Shown here: piece after piece, positions 21,201 to 30,900 of the stretch
Layout of the letters: the number at the start of each line of letters is the position of its first letter
Position numbering within the stretch: the first letter of the stretch is position 1
Origin: Heliocidaris tuberculata
Taxonomy: Eukaryota > Echinodermata > Echinoidea > Camarodonta > Echinometridae
DNA: 64,000 nucleotides
Direction of reading: 5' to 3'
Assembly (NCBI GenBank): GCA_025618425.1
Contig: CM046832.1
Location: 74,057,297-74,121,296, forward strand
Translations under genes and position numbers: made by a program
Notes under the pieces: generated by a model
Databases searched by the model: none
Seen by the model: the letters and a program-made list of their open reading frames with translations, nothing else
What the model was told of the DNA's origin: nothing

Positions 21201-21702
21201 AACCACACTATTGAAACAAAGGTTGTGTCTTTTTCCTATAGGTTTCACACGTTCAGAAATACAGTACCTTTTTCAAGGGACCAAAACGCCGCATCGTTGG
21301 GAAAGGGTTCACTCGGAAGGGAATATCGTATTAAATCTACATTGTCTTTTTAAAATTCCATCAACTTCTTTTTCTGTAGGACTTTGAGCATTCATTATCT
21401 AAGTTTGACAGATATTCATTTGATATTTTATTTGCTATCGTTGATTTTCTGAAAAGTGTTCGGACACTGGATCCACTACCATACCACCGAGCACCGTGGG
21501 ATCGCTGGCCTGGCATATACACTGACACCGAACCGGACAAGTTTTCCAAGGACCAAGTTTTGCTTGATTTCGCCGAAGTTCAAGCCTTCAAGAACCACTT
21601 ACCGAGACAATTTCTCTGCCCAATATTGAGAAGTTCCTGTGATGGATTCATTTTTGCATTTTCATGACCTTTCATGGGCGATTTACTGTTGTTTGAAGAC
21701 AT
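12213..21702 (-). CDS. NOPCHAP1: NOP protein chaperone 1 (C12orf45-like), 4 coding exons
   Basis: Minus-strand exons, in transcript order: 21702-21603, 15457-15407, 13760-13624, 12461-12213 (stop). The donor after exon 1 is G|GTAAGT; phases 1, 1, 0 join cleanly to 178 residues (human protein about 185). The diagnostic block is L52-DRVKSFLPQM-62 followed by DIENVD (82-87) and IIEM (93-96), matching the conserved C12orf45 core; an N-terminal QELLNIG and an acidic Glu/Asp/Ser stretch (about 103-120) also fit. In vertebrates NOPCHAP1 links NOP58 to the RUVBL1/2 AAA+ ATPases (R2TP/PAQosome) during box C/D snoRNP assembly in the nucleus. The start codon at 21702-21700 has A at -3; the frame stays open upstream to an ATG at 21792, so a longer N-terminus is possible. 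Intron 1 (6.1 kb) is filled with transposable elements. Confidence 0.88.
13428..13605. mobile_element. TA-flanked MITE, copy 1 (NOPCHAP1 intron 3)
   Basis: TACAGGTAACTCTGCCTAAG at the left is inverted as CTTATGCAGAGTTAACTGTA at the right. Internal sites TTCGACTTAGGCG and TTCGACTTATGG repeat the terminal motif. A second copy ends at 15040. Only 19 bp from NOPCHAP1 exon 3 (13624). Confidence 0.8.
13852..15040. mobile_element. Second copy of the same MITE, split by a 1-kb element
   Basis: Left border TACAGTTAA (13852-13860) and the remainder CCCTGCATAACTCGAAGTC...CTTATGCAAAGTTAACTGTA (about 14870-15040) together match copy 1. Between them lies the separate inverted-repeat element 13859-14867. 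The split is inferred from the matching ends. Confidence 0.6.
13859..14867. mobile_element. 1-kb MITE nested in the preceding element
   Basis: AAAGGAAAATCCAACCTT at the left is inverted as AAGGTTGGATTACCCTTT at the right (14850-14867). The interior has a GC-richer block (about 14020-14215) in otherwise AT-rich DNA and no convincing ORF. Sequence near 14740-14850 (CATAACTTTCTTATTTC...) is related to 20270-20400, so the family is dispersed. Confidence 0.65.
15528..15873. mobile_element. MITE beside NOPCHAP1 exon 2
   Basis: TTTAGACCCGGCACTCAAGA at the left is inverted as TCTTGAATGCCAGGTCTAAA at the right, with GGGCGCT/AGCACCC extending the repeat. It lies only 70 bp upstream (transcript sense) of NOPCHAP1 exon 2 and contains an ATG-led minus-strand frame that mimics a first exon. 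Confidence 0.75.
16493..17260. repeat. Five alternating copies of a 26-bp motif
   Basis: The core CCAAAAGGAGCTWAATCC occurs on the plus strand at 16493-16518 and 16902-16927, and as its reverse complement at 16693-16718, 17076-17101 and 17236-17260. Spacing is 160-209 bp and copies differ by one or two bases, while the sequence between is unrelated. This looks like a set of protein-binding sites rather than ordinary tandem duplication. Confidence 0.9.
17700..18964. mobile_element. Short-TIR element, family B (TGTCTCGCCCA ends)
   Basis: TGTCTCGCCCA (17700-17710) and TGGGCGAGACA (18954-18964) are perfect inverted copies. The right end also forms a hairpin: GTCTCGCC (18935-18942) with GGCGAGAC (18956-18963). 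The interior is a tandem series of ~150-bp units with AAGAGAGTCTTGCAGGTAAA and TGACCTTTGACCT (18098-18110). GACGGACGGACG precedes the right end. It is interrupted by the piggyBac-type MITE 18281-18733. Confidence 0.85.
18277..18737. mobile_element. piggyBac-type MITE in TTAA site, copy 1
   Basis: TTAA-CCCTTTCAGGAC at the left and GTCCTGAAAGGG-TTAA at the right: a TTAA target duplication plus CCCTTT ends, the hallmark of piggyBac. The 453-bp body has no ORF. It contains a ~50-bp internal direct duplication (GCCAATTTTGATAAAAATC at about 18444 and 18490). An opposite-oriented relative is at 35035-35445. Confidence 0.9.
19101..19620. mobile_element. GC-rich hAT-like MITE, copy A
   Basis: Ends CCCCGGGGGGGGCACTC and GAGTGCCCCCCCCGG are inverted, flanked by the 8-bp duplication GACAAAAA (19093-19100 and 19621-19628). 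The body is nearly identical to 51226-51735; the main difference is one extra ~12-bp GCTCAGGAG unit here. An 8-bp duplication fits hAT (or Merlin/P) transposition. GC content is far above the surroundings. Confidence 0.9.
20675..21487. repeat. Long inverted repeat, ~385-bp arms
   Basis: The left arm (20675 to about 21060) is the near-exact reverse complement of the right arm (about 21100-21487), with a ~40-bp spacer. Each arm contains a 14-bp-stem hairpin (GTTTTCATACGCGT) and ends GTGTTCGGACACTGGATCC. Direct relatives of the right arm occur at 22436-23190. It lies in NOPCHAP1 intron 1, 116 bp downstream of exon 1. Confidence 0.9.
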
Positions 21703-21739
21703 TTTTAAAGCAATCTGAATCCTCCACCTCAAGAGACGA

Positions 21740-21930
21740 GAAAGCAGGACCAAGTCACACGTGCCGCGCTCGCTCGAGCCCGGCCGGCCCACGTATACGG
21801 TACCGATACCATACCTTTTTCAATGCACGATCTTCACGCTGCATGCGCTGCATGCATATATGTGGCCGTCCGGATCCGGCTGCGCGCTGCGCAGCGCAGC
21901 GTTAGCCGGCCCGAGCCATGCCAGCCTCGA
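21740..21930 (-). promoter_or_regulatory. CpG-rich candidate NOPCHAP1 promoter
   Basis: A local GC- and CpG-rich block upstream of the NOPCHAP1 start codon, with palindromes such as GGCCGTCCGGATCCGG and GCGCTGCGCAGCGC. No TATA box is evident. Position and composition suggest a promoter/5'UTR; this is inference. Confidence 0.4.
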
Positions 21931-22435
21931 CCAAACTTGACTTTGTTAGATTAGAAAAGTAGTGTTTTGAATCGATTTAATTGTAAGTAAATCGTAGTGT
22001 ATCACTAGATCTATATTATAAATGATAATAATGCTCATGAAATTAAGCTTAATTTTTCAGTGCGAATGATGAAGAAGAAAATAGAAAAGTGTGTGGTAAA
22101 CCAACTTCGATTTTAATTTGAGTGTGTGAGTGGGAGTTGACATGACACTGACAGCACACAAACTGCCTTTGTGGGACTGAGCGTCTTGAATTGGGTGAGA
22201 GCATTGCCATTGGGCAAGAAGGTATTTGTGGCCTATTGACCGTATCAGTGGGCCGGATCCGTGGATCAGAGATCATACTCCTCCTTATTACCAAAAATAA
22301 ATAAATAGACCATACGAGTAATTAAGAGGAGAAAATAGAAATTGATGTACATAATTTATAAAGAGTGGGGGCACAGATGCATTAAATTGATAATAATGAA
22401 TAGATCTAGTCACTTATCCAATGAACAATGAATAT

Positions 22436-23190
22436 AGTCAAGGATTGTATTTCCGAACAGATTGTATTACCGAACGTGTACATTTAAGCGCCTAAAATGG
22501 GTTTTCATACGCGTGGGACTACGCGTATGAAAACCGCACTATTTAAACAAAGGTGTCTTTTTCCCATAGGTTTCACACGTTCAGAAATACAGTATAGTCA
22601 AGGATTATAATTCCGAACAGATTGTATTACCAAACGTGTACAGTTAAGCGCCTAAAATGGGTTTTCATACGCGTGGGATTACGCGTATGAAAACCACACT
22701 ATTGAAACAAAGGTTGTGTCTTTTTCCCATAGGTTTCACACGTTCGGAAATACAGTACCTTTTTCAAGGGACCAAAACGCCGCGTCGTTGGGAAGGGGTT
22801 CACTCGGAAGGGAATATCGTATTAAATATACGTTGTCTTTTTAAAATTCCATCAACTTCTTTTTCTGTAGGACTTTGAGCATTCATTATGTCAGTTTGAC
22901 AGATATTCGTTTGATATTTAATTTGCTATCGTTGATTTTCTGAAAAGTGTTCGGACACTGGATCCACTACCATACCTTTTTCAAGGGACCAAAACGCCGC
23001 ATCGTTGGGAAGGGGTTCACTCGGAAGGGAATATCGTATTAAATCTATGTTGTCTTTTTAAAATTCCATCAACTTCTTTTTCTGTAGGACTTTGAGCATT
23101 CATTATGTAAGTTTGACAAATATTCGTTTGATGTTTTATTTGCTAACGTTGATTTTCTGAATAGTGTTCGGACACTGGATCCATCACCAT
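22436..23190. repeat. Three further copies of the inverted-repeat arm
   Basis: Partial copy at 22436-22590, longer copy at 22592-22978 and a right-part copy at 22973-23190, all in direct orientation relative to 21100-21487. The two left ones carry the hairpin with GTTTTCATACGCGT arms (22501-22534, 22661-22694). With the pair at 20675-21487 they bracket NOPCHAP1 exon 1 and its presumed promoter. Confidence 0.85.
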
Positions 23191-23301
23191 ATAATAAAAT
23201 TAAAAGGCGTAAATATTCTTATCATATGAATGAACGCCGACAACATTAAACAACAACAACATTGGTATTGGCTATTGGCATTGCAGCGCAGCGCATCCAG
23301 C

Positions 23302-23328
23302 CTTGCCCTTGCCCTTGCCCTTGCCCTT
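23302..23328. repeat. (TTGCCC)n short tandem repeat
   Basis: About 4.5 hexamer units ending CCCTTAACC. Not telomeric (TTAGGG) despite superficial similarity. Confidence 0.8.
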
Positions 23329-23374
23329 AACCTTGCCTCTGAAGTTGATTGAGAAAATTGGGGCGAACAAATGT

Positions 23375-23705
23375 CGATAACGTACATTTTCAAGTTGATG
23401 TCAATGCCCCTGTCAAATTTTGTTCGACAAAATAAAAGGGTCCATCCTGAAGCTATGCACACATAATTATTAAATGAATGCAAAATAGATCTATCTTGAT
23501 TTTGATTTTGAAGCTGACCGATGTGAATTTCACCCTGATTTCCAAATAATGATTGATAGTCAGTAGTATACATGTAGTATGACAAAAATAAAGGAAACTT
23601 AGACCCCTGCTAATCTCAATGATGATCTAGTTGCTCAGTCACAGCAGAAACTTCATGTATTGTGCGGGATGTGTAGCTTGAGGATCCCTGGCCATATGAT
23701 TGATG
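23375..23705. mobile_element. Relative of the TRMU-intron MITE (407-868)
   Basis: Shares TTTTCAAGTTGATGTCAATG, AAAGGGTCC and AATGAATGCAAA in order with 555-800, and ends GTGTAGCTTGAGGATCCCTGGCC like 840-880. Diverged; no ORF. The rest of 23705-24988 shows no recognisable feature except a minus-strand AATAAA at 24566-24571 with no clear gene. Confidence 0.55.
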
Positions 23706-24988
23706 GGGTGACCAAACAGTCCAAAGTTTGCAAATATTTTTTAAGTGTTTAGATCTAGAAATGTTGAAATTGATCTAATCTATGGTATCTTGCATTCTGC
23801 TGCTGAATATTGTTATTTCAAATTGACAGCAGACAGAAATAACATTCTGAGGTTAGACTGCAATAAGGTGCAATAAGGTGGAATTTGATCGAAATAAAAT
23901 TTCGGAAATCCTGTGATCTCAATATTTGATGTCCGAATGGAAGACGCAACCCTTGGAAAAAGGTTTTAAAAAGAAATAGTCTGAAGTTTGCAAATGAGAG
24001 TTAACGGATGATTTATTAAAAATGATCTAGACCTAGGCTACAGTGTGGATCTTACTATTTATTGTATAAAAAGAAAGGCAAACATGCCGTACAATGTGAA
24101 AATCCCAATTTTGATGGCGTCTTGATAAATGAAGATTTCTAGACCCTTGTCAGTCAGATCACAATTTGTTTAGGAACACATGCAAAATTTTGGAATCTTT
24201 TAGCAATATCTTGACAATTCTTTATCAAATTTTACTAGAAATGTAGTGACAAGGTAATTTAGGTCACTCTTTCCTTGATGTTGGCAGAATTTTGAAATGT
24301 ACCAAACTTTAAAGGTAAGGCCATCTGCGAACTTTGGTCATGCGCGATATACTAAACTTTTGGAGGGTCCTTTGCGAGCAATGAATACTGGTACCAAAGT
24401 TTATATACTTACATATAGTACGTACCCACCTGCTAGGAATGGCAAAGAAATTACTAAATCTAAATATATTTCTTATTTAATTGATTTTAAGTAATTTTAA
24501 GTGCAATCTCCCATGTGCCCTATCAAAAATTAAGGAATTCCAGAAACACATCATCAGCAAATGGCTTTATTCTGATTACAGCCAAATAAACAATAGATCT
24601 ACTCATTCATACCCCATACAATCACCAACTGCAATAATCTACCCAACTCTGTGCATGTGAAATCAATCCTTGACAAAGTCAAGATTGAAATAGCAGCTCC
24701 ATTTCCACCTTTCTGACCAAAACAATGAGCCAAACACTCTCTACATAAAGAACAACAATGTACCTGACCCTGCCCAGTTGACCCCCTGTTAGGGTTGCTT
24801 GGCAGTATCCTCGAAAAAGAAAAGAAAGGAAGTGAAAACATCAATGCACCAAGAAGTTTATGTTACTGAAAATCCAGATTCTTTTTTTCTCTTTATTCTG
24901 TTTATCTAATAACAGACTGTGTGACACTTCTGAACATGATTTGATTCCACTGCACACCTTCAGGGAAGAATTCTGTTAAAATTTCAGC

Positions 24989-27900
24989 ATGGCAACAGCA
25001 GGTGCTGCAGGACCAGACAGTTTCAAGTGGGAAACAGTACCTCCTATGCCCACCAAGCGTGTCTACTCCTCAGCAGTGGAATGCAATGGCAAACTCTATG
25101 TGATTGGTGGAGTGAGCATGCATGGCAATGCTTTGGATGCCTTTGAGATGTACGACCCTGAGAAGAAGAAGTGGAACAACAGGTTGCCTAACCTTCCCAA
25201 TAAGCGAGGACAACCAGCAGTGGCTGTTGTCGGTAATAAGATTGTAGTACTGGGTGGTGTGGCAGGGGGCAAGGAAGCATCAGATGCAGTGGATGTGTTT
25301 GACACAACATCTAAGAAATGGATCATGGGCATGAAGACGTTAGGGGAGAAGATACAGAACATTTCAACAGTTGTTCATAGTAAGTGAGTTTGATTCAACC
25401 TTTTGTTCTGAGGCCCAATCTGTAGTGATGCTTTTGTTAAACCTTGCAATACCTTTCTCTTAGGCCTACACATACAGTCTTCATCAACATTGAATACCAC
25501 ATAGCTTATCAATTTTTTTTTGGATCTCGTCTATACTCTGTTCATGCATGATTTTTTGTATATACATGTAGTCAGTCTTGCCTGGTGGGTATTGGTAGAC
25601 ATCTATATTTAATGGGTATCTAAAACTTTATCTCTTGACCATAGTTATTACTTGTTGTTCTTGGATCTCGATTAGATTTTTTTTTTTCATCAGTACTCTG
25701 AAAATAGAGATCCCATATATACTTGCATGAAAACTCTCAGTTTCCCACCAATATTTTATTGCTCTCAATACTAAACTCAAGATAACTCAGGCTAGAGTCT
25801 ACAGTGTGTGTATGTAAAATGGATGTTATGTACCAAAATCAAACTGCACCCAATGCGTTGATACATGTAATGTACTCTAGCCATATTAGATCTCTCTGAG
25901 CCTGATCGGTTAGGAGTAGGCATTTTGTCTGTCGGTGACATTTAATATTTTATGGATTATAATTTTAGTAGGTGACCATGGCAACCATGTTGTAGCAAGT
26001 TTCATTTCCTTCAGTGATGCCCTTCACAATGAAACATAAAGTAGCTCTTTTCAATTAAATACTTATTTTCTACAGGCCTTCAAACTTTCAAAATTTGTCA
26101 AATGTCCATCCGTGACTAACGGATCAGGCTCCTCTCTCTCTCTCTTTTGTTTCTTTTGACATCTTTCTCCACATTTCTACTTGCTCCCTGTCTCCTCTCC
26201 TTTTCTCTCCATCTCTACCTCTTACCCTGTCCCTCCTCATCCCTCCTCTTTACCAGATGGAAAAGTCATAACACTTGGAGGTATGAAAGCAAACACGTCT
26301 GCCCTCCAGCAGTGCAGAGTTTTAAATATAGAAGAGAACTTGTGGCTTGAGCTGCCTGATATGCCAACACCAAGGTATGGAGCAGCTACACATCTCAAGG
26401 GTGATGTTATCTATGTCCTTGGTGAGTAGTTGATCTACCCTGTGTTTCACAAGGGGGGGTGTGTGGGTGCTCCAACATATCCAGCAACAATTTCTCTGAG
26501 TTTTATTTCATCAAAGACATGGTTGGGGTTAAGGTTTCGTTGGGTTTTTGATTTGGGTTAGACTTAAAGTGTACCAACTACCTGAAAAAATAACTTATAT
26601 ACTGCTAGAAAGTATAAAATTAACCTCAAAGAACTTTATCTGACATTCTAGAGATCAACAGTTTAGGAGTATGAAGGAAATAAAGGATAACATGAAGGAA
26701 CCGAACCTCCGAGTTGGGTTCCACGCAAGCCCTTATCTTGGCGAGCGCGTACGGGTGCGTTGAGTATTCTACTCACGAGTCGCTTTTATGCTTATAAAGA
26801 GTATAATTAAACTTGTAATATCTCTTTTATAGAAGTGATATTCGAAGCCCATATTTGGAATATAGTAGAATGACATGGAACCTTTATAAAACGGGTTCAA
26901 GCATGTAGCCATCCTGATTGGTCAAATAACATCACGTGACCGTGCAAAAAAAAAAATACTAACACACGGCGAGGGGACTAAGACACGGCTAATCTGGATC
27001 AAACACTAAGATTGTAAGAAAACACTAAGATTGTAGACCCGTTTTATAAAACTATTAATACATGGTTGTGAGTTTGTGCGTTAGTACGATCCAGCAACAG
27101 GCAGGTTTTTATCGTGGTGTCTAACACACTCGGCTACGCCTCGTGCGTTAGTACACCACGATAAAAACCTTTGTGTTGCCAGATCGCACTAACGCACTCC
27201 AAACCATGTATTAATAGTATACTAACATACAGAGTAAAAAAAATTTTGGTGATTGGTACCCTTTAAGGTTTAGGCATACATGTGCTTTGTAACTTGTTCA
27301 GGGTTGAAATTAAAAATAGGTTAGTGTAGGATATTTTACCTTAGAGCATATGTCGCCAGAGCATGAGTCATACATCTATGTGTCTGATGGCAACGACACT
27401 GAAGTTAACCTCTAATTAAGTTTGTTTGTTTGTTTTGTCAGGAGGGAGAAATGGGAAGTACCCTGTCCAGTGTCTTGAGATCCTGGATCTGAAGCAGTCT
27501 AAGTGGACCAAACTAAAGCCTATTACCAAGCCCAGGGTCTTCTGTTCATACATCATGACTGATGAAAAGTTTTACTGTATAGGTGGTCTTCAATCTGATG
27601 GCAAAGACTTCCATGATGATACAGAAGAATATGATGTCGAAAATGGTATTTATTCAATTTTTTTTTCTTCTGTAATCTCAACCCTCCTTCCGCTTTATTG
27701 CTGTCAACAATCCCAGTGTTAAAGCCATTATGCCTCAATGTTTCTCAACTTTCTAACTTTCAATGTGGTCTGTAGGTGATACCACTATTTGAAATGTAAT
27801 ATTCTACGTTCAGCCTTTTTTATCCTATTTCTTTTTTCAATAAGGTATATGATTATGAGGAATTGTGGTAATGGAGTGACACAAAAAAAGCAGATATGTA

Positions 27901-30900
27901 ACTCTGCTACAGCAGATGGTAATGATAACCATAAAACAGGAATATTTAACTAATAAGGTTATTAGCAACATTGGCAGCCTCTGTCGTTTTGAATTCAGGA
28001 TTAGTGTTTTTATATCGCTTCATTAAGCTATTCACTATGATATGACATGACATACATGTACATCTCTGTGGATCTGCATTGCATGAATATGACAGAGAGA
28101 TATTCGTATTATTAGTTTATGTCAATTTGCCCTTTGAAATGAAATTTTAAAAATCTTAGTTCTTGTGGTGTTGCTAAATCACAAGTACAATGCCAGTGAA
28201 TGTAATATCTTTCAGATGCAAGAAGCACTTGTTGTGTTAACCCTCCATTTTTTCTTTAATGTATTTGTTACTGAAGATTTTTTGACGTGCCTGAGATTTC
28301 AGAATTCATTTTTCATGATAGATCACTAATAATTCACATCTACATGTAATCATTGCATGTGTAGTATATTTCTTATTGTTTGTGTGTATATACATTTACA
28401 TATATTAGTATTTGTGTACCCTAATTTGTCTGTTCATATATTTTGCAGATGAGTGGACAGACTTAGATTCTATGCCGCATGTCCGAGGGGACTTTTGTGC
28501 AGGGATTGTAGCAGGCAAGATTGTCGTCGTAGGTGGAATGAGTAAGTGTTAGCAATTCAGCTCTCTTACTTTTAGAAGGAAGGATTTCAGTTACAAGTTT
28601 AATTTTACAGATACCTATTGATGGTACCTCAAATATCGGTACCATTGGGGTAACATTTGATTAAATTAGACTAATGTAATAACAAAATTTTGTGGCAAAA
28701 TACTTAGTTTCAAAAATATAGTTTAGTAATTTAATCTTTGAGCAGCATGAACTTTGCGAATCTTTACCACTTGTTTAATTCCCAAAAGTTGCTTGCATGG
28801 AAATGTTTCTGGCTTGTCAGTATATATGTATTTTAGATGGGTCCAAAGATTCACCCCTCCCATGAAGATGGAAATCACTACTTAGACGAAAATCCAATAA
28901 AATTGTACTACACCTCACAAAAAAGAGATACATGTACATGTACATGTACATATTCATGGGTCTAATTAACTTCAGCATCTTGTTCTGTCCATGTTCTACA
29001 ATATATACTGTGAGATATATATGCAATCAAGGAACATTTTTCTCTTCAATTAACCCATAGCAGTACAGTGTCTCCTTTCAGAGACTTTTGGGATTATCTT
29101 TTGAACAAGAATGCTAGGAATTACACATTATACAGTGCATCCCAGAAAAAAGTTAACAGTGGGAAAAATTCTCCCCAAATAAATGTTTCAAAATATGTTT
29201 AGGAAATTTTCATACCTGTGGAAAGCTTAGGGTCTCTTCTATCAAATGACACCAGAATATCCCACAATATATTAAGCCTGAGTGAGCAAAAGCCAGTTTT
29301 GTGAAAGGGTGCAAAATCCAGTCTTGAAAAGAATTGATATTGGCTCTGGCTGGTATCAGCCAAACCGAGAGTCATGTAAAGGCTTAAAAATTTCCATATT
29401 CAGATCAATAAAAGACAATTTATGAAATAACAGGGTATGTTCTCTGTATATCCTTACACATCCCATCAACATTTTGTGCTTGAGTCAGCAATTTACTACT
29501 TTGCAGAGTGTTTCAAAATGTTACTTTTGGTGGGTCTTTTAATTTCATCTGGCTTGCTCACTCAGCTATACTAGTTTTGATGGGATATATCAGGAAATAC
29601 ATTGAACAAAGTCTGTTCTTTCATAAATAGTCTTTCAATGATTAAAATATAAAATTTCGAAGTCTTTTCATGTCTCTCAACTTTGCTCATACCAGCCAGA
29701 ACAACAACAAACATTTGTCAAGAATGGATTTTGCACCATTTCATAAAAGTGGCTTTTGCTCACTCAAGTGTAAAAATATTGTGAGACATTATAGTGTCAT
29801 TTGGTAGAACAGATCCTAAGCTAACCACAGGTATGACATCTTACTGAAAATATTTTGAAATATTTCATTGACATTTTTCAGACTGTCAATTTCAAACGGT
29901 TTTCAATTTTATCAACTTTGTTGATTCCAATCAGAACAAACAAATTCTTGTAAATTCTGAATTTTGCACCCTTTCACAGAAGTGGTTTTAGATCACTCAA
30001 GCATAATAACAAGTCCGATTTTTTTGTGTGTGTTATTGTATAGGAGGGACACTAAGCTATCTACAAGAATTAAAATTTATTGAAAATATTCAGAAGTAAT
30101 TATTTGGGGAGACTTTTTCCAACTGTTAACTTTTTGGGGGACGCACTGTACATGAGCAGAAATCACATAAAATTTTAAATCCATTTTTTAATGCAGTACC
30201 CTTTGCCTTTCTTGAATAAGAATGATTTGAATGTAAATAATCATTAAAGTCTCTAAATTGGCAACAAGGTGTAAAATTCATAATCACTATTTTCATGGAC
30301 AAATTGGCAATTTTATTTTTGTGAATTTAGTAAATTTCATTCACATTGGTTCATTTAATGTACATTTTTATTTTTCATCAAACTACTATATGTAGAAAAA
30401 GAAAACTCTGAACTGCTATGGGTTAAACAAAATATGTTGGAGATTTTATATTTCAAGTAATTTCTATTGATGCATTACATTGTAATTATGAAGGAAATAG
30501 AAAAATGTATTATTTCTATGTAATATGTACATGTAACATGCAGACATCAAAGAAAAAGTTAATTTATTTTAAAGCTCAGTGCTCTAATCTTGTACATTTA
30601 TACTCCAAAACTGGTCACCTATCTAATCATAAGGATTCAATTCAATTCAATTCAAATCAGTATTCATTTCACATATAAATCGAAAGTTTACATCAAACGT
30701 ACATAAAATGACATTTAAAAATATAAAAAAGACACAAAATTCATGAAGTCAAACATAGAATAAACATAGATAAACAAACGATTCAATAGATAACACGTAT
30801 ATAGAGAAAGAAAGAAGTTATGCTAGAGGCACTAAGGAAAAGCAGAGACTGAGAGACATATGCTTGTATAAAAAGGCAAAATTATAGCTGTGTTGTTCAA

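Noticed and set aside
20806..22878. Repeated short frames of the type MGFHTRGIT...KTTLLKQRL.
   Set aside because: They are translations of the same non-coding hairpin repeat on both strands, so their similarity reflects DNA repeats, not protein selection.
23302..23328. CCCTTG hexamers considered as interstitial telomere repeat.
   Set aside because: The unit is not TTAGGG/CCCTAA and the run is only about 27 bp.
24599..24844. Minus-strand 81-codon frame followed by AATAAA (24571-24566).
   Set aside because: No recognisable domain, no clear upstream exon, and its Cys-rich content is not enough support; left unannotated.
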